From: RYN-111 sp963760125
Lineage (GTDB): Bacteria; Actinomycetota; Actinomycetes; Mycobacteriales; SCTD01
Assembly: GCA_963760125.1 (NCBI GenBank)
Contig: CAVXBV010000017.1
Coordinates: 1 to 64,000 of the forward strand
DNA length: 64,000 bases
Reading direction: 5' to 3'
The position numbers and the translations under genes are program-made. The notes under the pieces are model-generated. The model was not told the DNA's origin, did not search any database, and worked only from the letters and a program-made list of their open reading frames with translations. This document shows positions 55,271 through 63,502 of the stretch, in pieces (the stretch's first letter is position 1; every line of letters starts with the position of its first letter).

Positions 55271-55708
55271 CTACATCCCGGCGGTGAGATCCAGGTCGTC
55301 CGGGGGCTGCTCGGGGGTCTTCCACCCGATGTAGGGCTTGCCGAACACCCCGTGCAGCACGTTCGCCCGGTCGACCATGACGGTCCACGCCGCGTCGAAC
55401 GCCGCCCAGTCCTGCGCCCTGATCGCGGCAGTGACCGGACCGTAGTCGTCCGTGAGGTAGGCGCTCATCTCCGGCTCGTACTTCGGCCGGCTGTCCGCGC
55501 TGAGCGCCAGCTGCTTGACCGCGCTCTTGCAGAAGTACGCCGCCAGCGGCCAGTTCCCGGCCTTGGCCGCGTGGTAGCACCGGTGCAGCCGCGGCCCCAC
55601 CTCCGCCATGAGCCGGTCCATGCCCGGCTGCATCCGCGCGAGCTCGTTGAGCGTGAGGTCGCGCTTGCCGTTGTTGACCAGGATCTCGTCAGCGTCCACG
55701 TCCGCCAC
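55271..55708 (-). CDS. Conserved hypothetical protein, helical
   Basis: 145-residue protein, not recognised. ATG 55708 gives MADVDADEILVNNGKRDLTL, then NELARMQPGMDRLMAEVGPR, LHRCYHAAKAGNWPLAAYFC and KSAVKQLALSADSRPKYEPE, followed by MVDRANVLHGVFGKPYIGWK. It looks cytoplasmic and all-alpha, with His/Cys pairs (LHRCYH, YFC) that could bind metal or haem. It ends with a proline- and Asp-rich tail. It is separated by a single base from the methyltransferase stop downstream of its start, and both are on the minus strand. Confidence 0.65.
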   Translation of the reverse strand: MADVDADEILVNNGKRDLTLNELARMQPGMDRLMAEVGPRLHRCYHAAKAGNWPLAAYFCKSAVKQLALSADSRPKYEPEMSAYLTDDYGPVTAAIRAQDWAAFDAAWTVMVDRANVLHGVFGKPYIGWKTPEQPPDDLDLTAGM

Positions 55709-55709
55709 C

Positions 55710-56486
55710 CTAGAACGGCGCGACGGTGGCCCAGGGGACGGTGACCTCGCCGTCGCGACGACGGCCGACCTGCTCCCACGTCAGCCCCTCGCACATCGCT
55801 GCCCACCGCTGCCGGTTGCCGAACGTCGCGACACCGGCTGCCCGGTCCCACGCGTCGTCCAGCGCACGCAGCAGGTCGTGCACCGGCCGGCCGGGGACGT
55901 TGTGGTGGATGAGGGCCTTGGGCAGCCGCTCGGCCAGGTCGCACGGTCGCTCGAGCGAGGCGACCTGCGCGGCCAGGGTGAGGGTCCGCGGTCCGGCGCG
56001 GTCGAGGGTGACCCACGCGCCGCGGCGGCCGATCTCGTCGCAGGTCCCCTCGAGCAGCAGCCCGCCCTCCTGCAGACCGGCGCGCATCGTGGCCCACGCG
56101 TTGGCGGCGTCGTCCTCGGTGTACTGCCGCAGCACGTTGAGCGCCCGCACCACGAGCGGTCGCAGTCCCGCGAGCTCGAACCCGCCGCGTCGGAAGCTCA
56201 GCCCGTCGGTGGTGGCCCCGAGTGCCGCGGCCACCCGGTCCGGGTCGATCTCCAGGCCGACGACCTGTGCGTCCGGCCGGACGGCGCGCACCCGCGCGTG
56301 CAGCTCGACCGCAGTGATCGGCGTCGCGCCGTACCCGAGGTCGATGATGAGCGGGTCGGCGGTGCGCGTGAGCAGGCCGGCGTGCACCTCGACCAGGTGC
56401 CGGTCGACCCGCCGCAACCGGTTGGGGTGGGTGGTCCCGCGGGTCGGCAGCCCGAGGGCGCGCGCCCGCCCCGCGGCGTACCTCAT
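55710..56486 (-). CDS. SAM-dependent methyltransferase-like protein
   Basis: 258-residue protein with a class I methyltransferase motif I-like text (PLIIDLGYGATPITAVELHA), an acidic end of beta-2 (AQVVGLEIDPDRVAAAL) and a beta-4 region (RPLVVRALNVLRQYTEDDAA). The C-terminal half (GGLLLEGTCDEIGRRGAWVT and PKALIHHNVPGRPVHDLLRA) is unlike common methyltransferases; substrate is unknown. ATG 56486 overlaps the stop of the SDR gene (ATGA), and its own stop is one base from the gene at 55708, so three minus-strand genes form an operon. Confidence 0.7.
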   Translation of the reverse strand: MRYAAGRARALGLPTRGTTHPNRLRRVDRHLVEVHAGLLTRTADPLIIDLGYGATPITAVELHARVRAVRPDAQVVGLEIDPDRVAAALGATTDGLSFRRGGFELAGLRPLVVRALNVLRQYTEDDAANAWATMRAGLQEGGLLLEGTCDEIGRRGAWVTLDRAGPRTLTLAAQVASLERPCDLAERLPKALIHHNVPGRPVHDLLRALDDAWDRAAGVATFGNRQRWAAMCEGLTWEQVGRRRDGEVTVPWATVAPF

Positions 56487-57223
56487 GGGCGGCGCACCAC
56501 CTTGTGGACCGCCGCCTGCTGCTGCGGCGTCACCTGGACCAGGTCGATGTTCACGTGGGCCGGCCGGGTGGCGACCCAGACGATCGCGTCGGCGATGTCC
56601 TGAGCGACCAGGGGGTCCACACCGGCGTAGACCGCCTCGGTCCGCGCGACGTCCCCGCCGAACCGCTGCAGGCTGAACTCCGGGGTGTTGACCATGCCGG
56701 GGGCGACCTCGCTGACCCGCAGTCCGTGCTCGACCTCCTCCATCCGCAGCGTGTCGCGCAGGGCAGCGACCGCGTGCTTGGCCGCGACGTATCCGCCGCC
56801 CCCCTCGTACGCCCAGCGGCCGGCCGTGGAGCCGGTCATGACCACGTGGCCCCGGGCAGAGCGGAGCGCCGGCAGCAGCACCTGGACGGTGCGCACCAGG
56901 CCGAGCACGTTGACGTCGTACATCCGGGCCCAGGTGTCGACGTCGGCGGTGTCGAGGCGGTCGAGGTCGTACGCACCGCCGGCGTTGGCCACGAGCAGGT
57001 CGCAGGTCGGCACGGCGTCGGCGAGCTGCGCCACGCTCTGCGGGTCGGTCACGTCCAGGGCCTGCGGCCGGATCGCGGGGTGCTGCGCAGCGAGCTCGCC
57101 GAGCCGGTCCAGGCGGCGGGCGGCCGCCACGACCTGCCACCCCTGCGCGGCCAGCAGCAGCGCTGTGGCCGCCCCGATCCCGCTGGAGGCTCCGGTGACG
57201 ACGGCGGTGCGAGGGGTGGGCAT
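56483..57223 (-). CDS. Short-chain dehydrogenase/reductase
   Basis: 246-residue NAD(P)-dependent oxidoreductase of the classical SDR family. Motifs: TGASSGIG (cofactor glycines) near residues 10-17, LLVANAGGAYDL (NNAG-like), catalytic Ser in HVVMTGSTAGR, and YVAAK (Tyr-x3-Lys) near residues 147-151. EVAPGMVNTPEFSLQRFGGD is the usual C-terminal region. The YdfG/serine dehydrogenase-like subgroup is closest by pattern. It is divergent from mshA across a 144-nt promoter region. Confidence 0.85.
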   Translation of the reverse strand: MPTPRTAVVTGASSGIGAATALLLAAQGWQVVAAARRLDRLGELAAQHPAIRPQALDVTDPQSVAQLADAVPTCDLLVANAGGAYDLDRLDTADVDTWARMYDVNVLGLVRTVQVLLPALRSARGHVVMTGSTAGRWAYEGGGGYVAAKHAVAALRDTLRMEEVEHGLRVSEVAPGMVNTPEFSLQRFGGDVARTEAVYAGVDPLVAQDIADAIVWVATRPAHVNIDLVQVTPQQQAAVHKVVRRP

Positions 57224-57367
57224 GGCACCAGGCTACGAACCCCTCGCACCCGGGACCGCACGCGTGACCGAACCGCTGGCCGGTGTGCGACGTACAGCAC
57301 CGGGAAGGTCTCGGCAGGCACCGAGGTTGTGCGTCGGGCAGGATGTTCACGACGAAAGGGGACTCAG

Positions 57368-58630
57368 GTGTCGCTGAGCGTGCTGCGCAGCGCCCGTCCC
57401 CGCCGCGCGGCGGTGCTGAGCGTCCACACCTCCCCGCTCGAGCAGCCCGGCACCGGTGATGCCGGCGGCATGAACGTCTACGTCGTCGAGACCTCCAAGC
57501 GCCTCGCGGAGCTCGGCGTCGAGGTGGAGATCTTCACCCGCGCCACGTCCTCCGACCTCCCGCCGGTGGTCGAGCTCGCGCCCGGCGTCACGGTGCGCCA
57601 CCTCACGGCCGGTCCGTTCGAGGGGCTGTCCAAGGAGGACCTGCCGGCGCAGCTGTGCGCGCTCACCAGCGGCCTGCTGCGGGTCGAGGCGCAGCACGAG
57701 CCGGGGTACTTCGACGTCGTCCACTCCCACTACTGGCTGTCCGGTCAGGTCGGGTGGCTCGCGACCGAGCGCTGGGGCGTGCCGCTGGTGCACACCGCGC
57801 ACACGCTCGCCAAGGTGAAGAACCTGCGGCTCGCCGAGGACGACACCCCCGAGCCGCTGCGCCGCGTCGTCGGCGAGGAGCAGGTCATCGCCGCCGCGGA
57901 CCGCCTGGTCGCGAACACCGCTCAGGAGGCCCGCGACCTCGTCGACCTGTACGCCGCCGACGCCGCGCGCGTCGTCACCGTCGCGCCGGGCGTCGACCTC
58001 GAGCACTTCCGCCTCGGTGAGGCGTCCGCCGCCCGCACCCGCCTCGGGGTCCCGCCCGACGCCGTCCTGCTGCTGTTCGTCGGGCGCCTGCAACCGCTGA
58101 AGGCGCCCGACGTCCTGCTGCTGGCCGCCCAGCGGCTGCACGAGCAGAGCCCCGAGCTGCCGATCCACGTCGCCGTGGTCGGGGGCCCCAGCGGATCCGG
58201 GTTCGACGAGCCCACCTACCTGCACGACCTCGCGGCCACCCTGGACGTCTCGGTCACCTTCGAGCCGCCCGCCGCCCCCGATCGCCTGCGCGACTGGTAC
58301 GTCGCCGCCGACCTCGTCGCGGTCCCCTCCCACAACGAGTCGTTCGGGCTCGTCGCGCTGGAGGCCCAGGCCTGCGGGACGCCCGTCATCGCCACCCGCG
58401 TCGGCGGTCTCACGACCACCGTCCGCGACGGCGTCAGCGGGCTCCTGGTCGACGGCCACTCCTCCGAGGCGTGGGCCGCGGCGCTCCGTCGCGGACTCGC
58501 CGAGCGCTCGGTGCTGTCCCTCGGCGCGCTCGAGCACGCCTCGCAGTTCTCCTGGCGCCGTACGGCGGAGGGGCTGCTCGCGGCGTACCGCGACGCGCTC
58601 GCTCCCGCCCGAGTGGCCGTCGGCTCCTGA
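57368..58630 (+). CDS. mshA: D-inositol-3-phosphate glycosyltransferase (mycothiol)
   Basis: 420-residue GT4 enzyme that joins N-acetylglucosamine to inositol-3-phosphate in the first step of mycothiol synthesis. GTG 57368 follows AAAGGGG. Text diagnostic for MshA: AVLSVHTSPLEQPGTGDAGG then MNVYVVETSKRLAELGVEVE, PYFDVVHSHYWLSGQ-type (EPGYFDVVHSHYWLSGQVGW), HTAHTLAKVKNLRLAEDDTP, VTVAPGVDLEHFRLG, LLLFVGRLQPLKAPDVLLLA and the donor site SHNESFGLVALEAQACGTPV. The genes that follow (YbjN, gpmA) match the mycobacterial order Rv0486-Rv0489. Confidence 0.93.
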   Translation: MSLSVLRSARPRRAAVLSVHTSPLEQPGTGDAGGMNVYVVETSKRLAELGVEVEIFTRATSSDLPPVVELAPGVTVRHLTAGPFEGLSKEDLPAQLCALTSGLLRVEAQHEPGYFDVVHSHYWLSGQVGWLATERWGVPLVHTAHTLAKVKNLRLAEDDTPEPLRRVVGEEQVIAAADRLVANTAQEARDLVDLYAADAARVVTVAPGVDLEHFRLGEASAARTRLGVPPDAVLLLFVGRLQPLKAPDVLLLAAQRLHEQSPELPIHVAVVGGPSGSGFDEPTYLHDLAATLDVSVTFEPPAAPDRLRDWYVAADLVAVPSHNESFGLVALEAQACGTPVIATRVGGLTTTVRDGVSGLLVDGHSSEAWAAALRRGLAERSVLSLGALEHASQFSWRRTAEGLLAAYRDALAPARVAVGS

Positions 58631-58649
58631 CCCTGCCTAGGGTCGCCCC

Positions 58650-59132
58650 ATGACCGCCGCCGACGTCATCCGCACCGCGCTCACCGAGGCCGAGCTCGAC
58701 TTCGCCGAGCCGCACCCGGAGCAGTTCTTCGTCAAGCTGCCCGGAACGCACAAGCTGTTCACCAACTGCTGGCTCATCGTCGGCCAGCACGGGTTGCTCG
58801 TCGAGGCGTTCGTGTGCCGCAAGCCCGATGAGAACCACGAGGACTTCTACGCCTTCCTGCTCCGGCGCAACGCCCGGATGTACGCCGTGGGCTTCTCCCT
58901 CGACAAGGCCGGAGACGTCTACCTGGTCGGCCGACTGCCCCTCGGGGGCATCACGCCCGAGGAGGTCGACACCCTGTTGGGTTCGGTGCTGCAGTACGCC
59001 GACGAGACCTTCGACCTGCTGCTCGAGATCGGCTTCGTCACCTCCATCCGCAAGGAGTGGGCGTGGCGGGAGAAGCGCGGCGAGTCGACGGCCAACCTGC
59101 AGGCGTTCGCCCGGTTCGCCGCGCCGGAGTAG
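58650..59132 (+). CDS. YbjN-domain protein
   Basis: 160-residue YbjN-type protein (type III secretion chaperone-like fold), usually found between mshA and gpmA in actinobacteria as here. Text: AEPHPEQFFVKLPGTHKLFT, NCWLIVGQHGLLVEAFVCRK, PDENHEDFYAFLLRRNARMY and LLEIGFVTSIRKEWAWREKR. ATG 58650 is 19 nt after mshA. Function in mycothiol biology is unknown. Confidence 0.88.
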   Translation: MTAADVIRTALTEAELDFAEPHPEQFFVKLPGTHKLFTNCWLIVGQHGLLVEAFVCRKPDENHEDFYAFLLRRNARMYAVGFSLDKAGDVYLVGRLPLGGITPEEVDTLLGSVLQYADETFDLLLEIGFVTSIRKEWAWREKRGESTANLQAFARFAAPE

Positions 59133-59187
59133 GCGCACCGGCTCGGTGGGCACCGGTCGTCGCGCGCCGGCTGGCAAGATGGCCGCC

Positions 59188-59931
59188 ATGGCGACCCTGA
59201 TTCTGCTGCGTCACGGGCACAGCGAGTGGAACGAGAAGAACCTGTTCACCGGCTGGGTCGACGTCGACCTCGCCCCGCGCGGGGTGGAGGAGGCGCTCGC
59301 CGGCGGGAAGCAGCTGCGTGAGGCCAACCTGCTGCCGACCGTGGTGCACACCTCGGTCCTGCGGCGGGCGATCCGGACCGCCAACCTCGCCCTCGACGTG
59401 TGCGAGCGGTCCTGGATCCCGGTCCGCCGGCACTGGCGGCTGAACGAGCGGCACTACGGCGCGCTGCAGGGGATGGACAAGGCCGCGACCCTGGCGACGT
59501 ACGGCGAGGAGCAGTTCATGGAGTGGCGGCGCTCCTACTCCACGCCGCCGCCGCCGATCGAGGCGGGCAGCACCTGGGACAACGCCACCGATCCCCGGTA
59601 TGCCGCGCTCGCGCCGGAGCTCGTCCCGTCCGCCGAGTGCCTCGCTGACGTCGTCCGTCGCATGCTCCCCTACTGGTACGACGCGATCGTGCCGGACCTA
59701 CGGGCCGGTGAGACGGTGCTGGTGACCGCGCACGGCAACTCGCTGCGCGGGCTGGTGGCGCACCTCGACGGGCTCAGCGAGGAGCAGGTGGTGGGCCTGA
59801 ACATCCCGACCGGTCAACCGCTGAGGTACGACCTCGACGACGACCTGCGCCCGGTCACCGCGGGGGGCGTCTACCTCGACCCGGCGGCCGCGGCCGCTGC
59901 TGCTGCCGCCGTCGCCAACCAGGGCCGCTGA
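59188..59931 (+). CDS. gpmA: 2,3-bisphosphoglycerate-dependent phosphoglycerate mutase
   Basis: 247-residue glycolytic enzyme interconverting 3- and 2-phosphoglycerate. The phosphohistidine motif is LILLRHGHSEWNEKNLFTGW (His of RHG), followed by TSVLRRAIRTANLALD, the substrate region RRHWRLNERHYGALQGMDKA and the second catalytic His in VLVTAHGNSLRGLVAHLDGL. ATG 59188 (MATLILLRHG) is preferred over ATG 59179. The C-terminus is a long alanine run (AAAAAAAAVANQG). A hairpin starts 21 nt after its stop. Confidence 0.92.
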   Translation: MATLILLRHGHSEWNEKNLFTGWVDVDLAPRGVEEALAGGKQLREANLLPTVVHTSVLRRAIRTANLALDVCERSWIPVRRHWRLNERHYGALQGMDKAATLATYGEEQFMEWRRSYSTPPPPIEAGSTWDNATDPRYAALAPELVPSAECLADVVRRMLPYWYDAIVPDLRAGETVLVTAHGNSLRGLVAHLDGLSEEQVVGLNIPTGQPLRYDLDDDLRPVTAGGVYLDPAAAAAAAAAVANQGR

Positions 59932-59952
59932 CCGGTTCGTCGATCGGGTTCC

Positions 59953-59987
59953 GGTGGATCCTCCTGCCCTGAGCAGGAGGATCCACC
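59953..59987. repeat. 35-nt hairpin element, copy D
   Basis: GGTGGATCCTCCTG (59953-59966) pairs perfectly with CAGGAGGATCCACC (59974-59987); one more pair on each side extends the stem to 16 bp. A near-identical element lies at 60978-61012, on the other side of the nuclease gene at 60059. The two differ by a swapped C-G/G-C pair at stem position 9. Alternatively it is the gpmA terminator, though without a T tract. Confidence 0.8.
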
Positions 59988-60058
59988 GCAACTCCCGCCG
60001 GCTGGCTTCATCCACAGGGGCCGGCCCGCGCGCCGGCTCGCCGCACCACACTCCGCGC

Positions 60059-60970
60059 GTGGCCTTGCGGTGGGAGCTGATCGCGGCGGCGCAAGACGGC
60101 GTCCTCGCCCGGCGCCAGGCGCTGCGGGCGGGCATGCCCCGCACGCTGTGGGACTCGCGGCTGCAGACCGGCCGGTGGTGCGTTGCGGGACGGGGCGTGG
60201 CGTTCACCCACGCCGGGACGCCGACCCCTCGCCAGTGGCGGTGGGCCGCGGCGCTGGCCGGTGGTCCGCGGGCAGCCCTGACCGGCGACGTCGCGCTGGT
60301 CGAGCACGGTGTCCGGCGGGTGCCGCTTCGGACGTACGACGTCGCGCTGCCCGGGGATCAGCACCTGACCGCGTCGTTGCCTCGGGCGCCCCATCCGCTG
60401 GTGCTGCGACGGATCGCCGTCCTGGCGCACGTGCGGCAGCCCGGCGACGACCTGCCCTGCGTCACGCCGCACGTGGCGGCCCTGCACGCGGCGGCGTGGG
60501 CCCCGACCGACCGGGCGGCCGAGCTGCGGGTGGTGCTGGCGGTGCAGCAGCGCGTGACCGCCGTACCGCTGCTGCGGAGCGCGCTGGACCTGCTACCCGC
60601 GCTTCCTCGGCGAGGAGTCATCCGGGTGGTCCTCGGGGAGATCGAGGGAGGCGCGCAGGCAGCCAGCGAGCTGGAGTTCCTCCGCTTCTGCCGGCGGCAC
60701 GGGTTGCCGCTCCCGGACGCGCTGCAGGTGCGGGTGCGCGCCGGCGGGACGCGCTACCTCGACGGGCGCTACGCGCGGCAGCGGGTCGCGCTGGAGGTGG
60801 ACGGGGCCTACCACCTGTGGGCCGAGACCTGGAACGCGGACGCGCTCCGCTCGCTGCACCTCGCGGTAGCGGCGCGGGGCACGGGCGAGCAGGTCCTCCG
60901 CGTCACGACGACCATGCTGAGGTACGACGCCGCGGTGACTGCCGACCTGCTCCGCGCGCTGCTGGCGTGA
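60059..60970 (+). CDS. AbiEi-like wHTH plus DUF559/Vsr-like nuclease domain protein
   Basis: 303-residue protein of the same architecture as the gene at 23263 but strongly diverged. The N-terminal winged helix is VALRWELIAAAQDGVLARRQ, then ALRAGMPRTLWDSRLQTGRW; a middle region has AALTGDVALVEHGVRRVP. The C-terminus has the DUF559/Vsr-like core: ELEFLRFCRRHGLPLPDALQ, TRYLDGRYARQRVALEVDGA (Asp and Glu-x-Asp), YHLWAETWNADALRSLHLAV and QVLRVTTTMLRYD. GTG 60059 is preferred because an earlier in-frame start at 59954 lies within the hairpin. The leader contains ATCCACAGGGG (60010). The gene is flanked by 35-nt hairpins at 59953 and 60978. Confidence 0.75.
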   Translation: MALRWELIAAAQDGVLARRQALRAGMPRTLWDSRLQTGRWCVAGRGVAFTHAGTPTPRQWRWAAALAGGPRAALTGDVALVEHGVRRVPLRTYDVALPGDQHLTASLPRAPHPLVLRRIAVLAHVRQPGDDLPCVTPHVAALHAAAWAPTDRAAELRVVLAVQQRVTAVPLLRSALDLLPALPRRGVIRVVLGEIEGGAQAASELEFLRFCRRHGLPLPDALQVRVRAGGTRYLDGRYARQRVALEVDGAYHLWAETWNADALRSLHLAVAARGTGEQVLRVTTTMLRYDAAVTADLLRALLA

Positions 60971-60977
60971 GCGTTCA

Positions 60978-61012
60978 GGTGGATCGTCCTGCTCTGAGCG
61001 GGACGATCCACC
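60978..61012. repeat. 35-nt hairpin element, copy E
   Basis: GGTGGATCGTCC pairs with GGACGATCCACC; with the inner TGCT/GAGCG region the stem reaches 16-17 bp with one wobble. It begins 8 nt after the nuclease stop. Compared with copy D at 59953 it has a compensated C-G to G-C swap and otherwise the same 35-nt framework (GGTGGATC-n-TCCTGC-n-CTGAGC-n-GGA-n-GATCCACC). Confidence 0.8.
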
Positions 61013-61066
61013 TCGACCCAGCGGTCCCAGCGAGCGAACGACCGGGTTGAGCGCAGGGGTGAGCGG

Positions 61067-61853
61067 TCAGGCGCGGGCGGCGACCGTGGCGGGGTGGAGC
61101 GGCAGGCCGGTGCGCTCGGCGCACAGGCGCACCAGCTCGGCGTAGGCCGCGGCGCCGATCAGCGCGGTGAGCTCGGGTCCGTAGGACACCACCACCGGGT
61201 CGGCGCCCACGTGCGCGTCGGGTGACGACGTGCACCACCAGTGCAGGTCCTCCCCGCCCGGCCCCCAGCCGCGCCGGTCGAACTCGCCGATCGTCGTGAC
61301 CGTGACGGTCACCTCGTCCGGTCGCTCGACCACCTCCGACACGCGCCGGATCGGCAGCTGCCAGCACACGTCGGGCTTGGTCTCGAGCGGGTGCAGGCCC
61401 TCGCGCAGCGCGAGGCCGTGCAACGCGCAGCCGGTCCCGCCCTCGAAGCCGGGCCGGTTGTGGAAGATGCACGCCCCGTCGACGACGCGGGTCTTGCGGG
61501 CCGGCTCGCCGTCGAGCTCGTCCACCACCGACCACCCGTCGGCCCGCCCCAGAGCGGCGTGCTGCCAGTGCTTCTTCTTCAGCCGCGCGACGTACCCGGC
61601 GACCCGCTCCTCGTCCTCGTCGTCGCTGTAGAACGCGCCGTGGCTGCAGCAGCCGTCGTCCGCGCGGCCCTCGGTGACGCCGTGGCAGCCGTCGCCGAAC
61701 ACGCAGGTCCACGACGACAGCAGCCAGGTCAGGTCGGCGCGGATCACCTGGGAGGCGTCGGCCGGATCGGCGAAACTCCAGGTGGTCGCGCGGGAAGTCG
61801 GGGTCGACCTCGCGCAGGCGAGGCATCGCGAGGGGCACGGGGGAGCGGGTCAC
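61067..61853 (-). CDS. Rv0495c-like conserved protein
   Basis: About 261 residues after removing one extra base near 61783. It starts at GTG 61853 (RSPVPLAMPRLREVDPDFPR) or ATG 61826; the frame break occurs in the GGAGTTTCGCC stretch on the minus strand, after which VIRADLTWLLSSWTCVFGDG begins. The protein is rich in Cys: TCVFGDGCHG, DDGCCSHGAFYSDDEDEERV, GACIFHNRPGFEGGTGCALH, KPDVCWQLPIRRVSEVVERP, HWWCTSSPDAHVG. The pattern resembles the Rv0495c family and its YkgJ-like cysteine clusters, which may bind zinc or an Fe-S cluster. Location near mshA/gpmA also matches mycobacteria. Confidence 0.75.
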
Positions 61854-61935
61854 GGCACCTTCAGTCCTAGAGCGGGAGCAGGCAGCGTACGGCGGGGAGG
61901 TGGCGACGCGCCGGGAGCCTCTACGCTCAGCGGTG

Positions 61936-62782
61936 ATGTCCGAGCCCAGCCACGCGACCCCCGGAGGGCCGGTCCGCGTGCCCGAGGCGCGCGTCACCCT
62001 GTCGACGGCGTCGGTCTACCCGGAGACGACGGCCAACGCCTTCGAGATCGCCGCCCGGCTCGGCTACGACGGGGTCGAGGTCATGGTCTGGACGGACCCG
62101 GTGAGCCAGGACGTCGACGCCCTGCGCCGGCTGCGGGACCACCACCAGATCCCGATCCTCGCGATCCACGCGCCGTGCCTGGTGATCAGCCAGCGGATCT
62201 GGGGGACCGACCCGTGGGTCAAGCTCGTGCAGGCCAAGGACGCGGCGCACACCCTCGGCGCCGAGACGGTCGTGGTGCACCCGCCGTTCCGCTGGCAGCT
62301 CGACTACGCCCGTCAGTTCCTCGGCGGCATCCAGCAGATGGAGTCCGAGACCGACGTGCGCTTCGCCGTGGAGAACATGTTCCCGCTGCGGGCGCGAGGC
62401 CAGCAGGTCTCGCCGTACGGCGTCGACTGGGACCCGACCGACGAGGACTTCCCGCACTTCACGCTCGACCTGTCGCACACGTCGGTCTCCCAGTCGGACG
62501 CCCTGGAGATGTGGCGAGACGATGGGTGACCGGCTCGCGCACGTGCACATCGCCGACGGCGACGGCGCGGCCAAGGACCAGCACCTGGTGCCGGGCCGGG
62601 GCAACCAGCCGTGCGCCGAGCTGCTCGAGGGCCTGGCGGTCCGCGGGTTCGACGGGCAGGTCGTCGTCGAGGTCAACACCCGCCGCTGCGAGGACCGCGC
62701 CGAGCGTGAGGCAGACCTCGCCGAGGCGCTCGCCTTCACCCGGCTGAACCTCGCCGCCGCTGCCGAGTCGTGGCCGTCATGA
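61936..62782 (+). CDS. Sugar phosphate isomerase/epimerase-like TIM-barrel protein
   Basis: About 281 residues after removing one extra base near 62515. ATG 61936 precedes VTLSTASVYPETTANAFEIA, ARLGYDGVEVMVWTDPVSQD, IPILAIHAPCLVISQRIWGT, LGAETVVVHPPFRWQLDYAR and RFAVENMFPLRARGQ. The catalytic-type residues of the AP endonuclease 2 superfamily are seen: Glu in VENMF, His in LDLSHTS, then, after the frame break, MGDRLAHVHIADGDG and VVVEVNTRRCEDRAEREADL. Similar to mycobacterial Rv0498. Stop overlaps the next ATG (ATGA). Confidence 0.8.
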
Positions 62783-63502
62783 CCTTCCCCGGCGAGCCGA
62801 CCGCCTTCGAGGTCCTCGTGGAGGACTACGACGCGGCGCGTCCGACGCTACCCGCCGGCCCTGTACGACGCCCTCGGTGCCCTCGGTGACTGCCTCGAGC
62901 TCGGCGCAGGCACCGGGCTCGCGTCGACCGAGCTGGATCGCCGGTCGATGCTCGTGGTCAGCGACCTCGGTCCTCGGATGCTCGCGAAGGGGTTGGCCAA
63001 GCACGGTCGGCCCGGAGTGGTCTGTCGCGCTGAGGCCCTTCCCTTCTCCGACAGCGCTTTCGACACGGTGTGTGGCGCGCAGATGTGGCACTGGACCGCC
63101 GACCCGGCCGGCGCCGAGGTGCGACGGGTCCTGCGCCCGGACGGCCGTCTGCTGCTGTGGTGGAACGAGGTGCAGGCCGACGGCCTCCCGTGGTTCGACC
63201 GCCAGCAGGACCGGCTCGAGGCGGGCAACCCGGTGTACCGCCGGGGCTACCGAGAGGTCGACTACGCCGCGCACCTCGCCTCGTGGTTCGTGGCAGACCC
63301 CGTGGTCACGGTGCGCTGGTCCCGCACGCTGTCGCCCGCGCTGTACGCGCGATGGCTGCGTTCGAAGTCCTACGTGCAGGCCCTTACCGACGTTGAGGGC
63401 TTCGTGTCCGCCAGTCTGGCCGACCTGGCCGACGCGTTTCCGGACGGCGAGATCGTCGAGCCGTTCGTGACCCGACTGTTCACCCTGAGGAGACGCCCGT
63501 GA
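62779..63502 (+). CDS. Class I SAM-dependent methyltransferase
   Basis: About 240 residues with one extra base near 62850 (the text should read ARPTYPPALYDALGALGD). ATG 62779 overlaps the previous stop. Motif I is CLELGAGTGLASTELDRR, motif II VVSDLGPRMLAKGL, motif IV FDTVCGAQMWHWTADPAGAE, followed by VRRVLRPDGRLLLWWNEVQA. The family resembles ubiquinone/menaquinone-type or sterol-like methyltransferases of the Methyltransf_11 type. Substrate unknown. Stop overlaps the dehalogenase GTG. Confidence 0.8.

Noticed and set aside
59954..60058. Extended N-terminus of the second nuclease protein beginning inside hairpin D
   Set aside because: It would translate the palindrome; the family-like text begins at GTG 60059.
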